From contig NZ_PPQB01000010.1 of the NCBI RefSeq assembly GCF_002902345.1, positions 381,525 through 445,524 on the forward strand: 64,000 bases of DNA, given 5' to 3'. The DNA comes from Staphylococcus arlettae (lineage in GTDB: Bacteria > Bacillota > Bacilli > Staphylococcales > Staphylococcaceae). The position numbers and the translations under genes were made by a program. The notes under the pieces were generated by a model. The model did not search any database. It had not been told where the DNA came from and saw nothing but the letters and a program-made list of their open reading frames with translations. Each line of letters begins with the position of its first letter. The stretch's first letter is position 1. This document shows positions 63,778 through 64,000 of the stretch, piece by piece.

Positions 63778-64000
63778 TTATTGATATTTTGAGGTAACGA
63801 GTTGCTGAGCTTTATTACGATTGGCAAAATGCTTTTTACTTAGATGATCAAGAAAACTTACACCATGTCGCTCAATAAGTTTTGCTGCAAATAGATCAAC
63901 TTTTTTACTGGCACCTTTAGGCACTGTGGCATTAAGTTGTTGTGACATTTTGTCCATGTGTTTTACGAAAGCATATCTGGAAATAATACTAGCTGCGGCA
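63778..64000 (-). CDS. rnhC: Ribonuclease HIII, C-terminal fragment (truncated by the window edge)
   Basis: The last 73 residues are visible, ending V-T-S-K-Y-Q-stop. A-A-S-I-I-S-R-Y-A-F at the edge is the conserved RNase HII/HIII helix after the catalytic Asp, and K-G-A-S near 27 of the fragment is typical. RNase HIII removes RNA from RNA-DNA hybrids. rnhC next to pheT is the standard staphylococcal order. The start and catalytic N-terminal part lie beyond the window. Confidence 0.93.
   Translation of the reverse strand, partial: AAASIISRYAFVKHMDKMSQQLNATVPKGASKKVDLFAAKLIERHGVSFLDHLSKKHFANRNKAQQLVTSKYQ

Overview
This is a low-GC chromosomal window from a Staphylococcus. Gene order and protein motifs match the conserved staphylococcal core between the purine operon and rnhC. 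It carries no phage, insertion sequence, CRISPR array, rRNA or tRNA gene. The isd haem-uptake/srtB cluster that S. aureus carries between rpmF and the trmH-like gene is absent. So is the small regulator gene that S. aureus has just before potA. Together with a GC-rich dispersed repeat, this suggests a non-aureus species, possibly of the S. saprophyticus group; that species guess is inference only.

Layout. 1-7700: the end of the purine operon (purL, truncated by the window edge, then purF, purM, purN, purH, purD), with tight or overlapping junctions. 7874-10848, minus strand: a TPP-riboswitch-controlled ECF-type uptake system for a thiamine precursor (ykoE, ykoD, ykoC). 10959-15990: a 44-residue acidic/basic protein, the LTA-stability membrane protein AuxA, a bile-acid:Na+ symporter-family gene lying between two copies of the dispersed repeat, an RlmI-like methyltransferase and an unknown glycine-rich protein. 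16167-21758: ptsH-ptsI, a glutaredoxin-like protein, cytochrome bd oxidase cydAB behind a Rex-type operator, and the K+ channel gate KtrA. 21810-25455: RNase J1 and RNA polymerase epsilon on the minus strand, a conserved small protein, and peptide deformylase.

25581-35946: lipoprotein YkyA, the pyruvate dehydrogenase operon pdhABCD with a near-perfect CcpA cre site and a cluster of inverted repeats upstream, a UPF0223 protein, and the polyamine transporter potABCD. 36019-39784: AuxB and a DUF4064 neighbour that looks paralogous to its membrane part, a UPF0637 protein, an inositol-monophosphatase-family enzyme and a small membrane protein. 39883-58010 follows the B. subtilis ylaF-to-rpmF order closely: typA, ylaI, ylaL, ylaN, ftsW, pyc, ctaA/ctaB/ctaM, ylbC, ylbF, a GDPD-family protein, ylbG, rsmD, coaD, tmcAL, yceD, rpmF. 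58076-64000: an M23-like protein, a SpoU-family methyltransferase, a T-box-controlled pheST operon and the 3' end of rnhC.

Functionally the window is central metabolism and its control: purine synthesis, PTS entry, pyruvate oxidation and carboxylation, haem A/O synthesis and terminal oxidases, RNA decay, translation and envelope factors. Nothing amounts to a clear new multi-gene system. The best leads are local: the repeat-flanked symporter, the potA leader with two tiny overlapping ORFs, the rpoY-rnjA leader structure, the AuxB/DUF4064 pair, and two hydrolase-family proteins that seem to lack a canonical metal-ligand or catalytic histidine.
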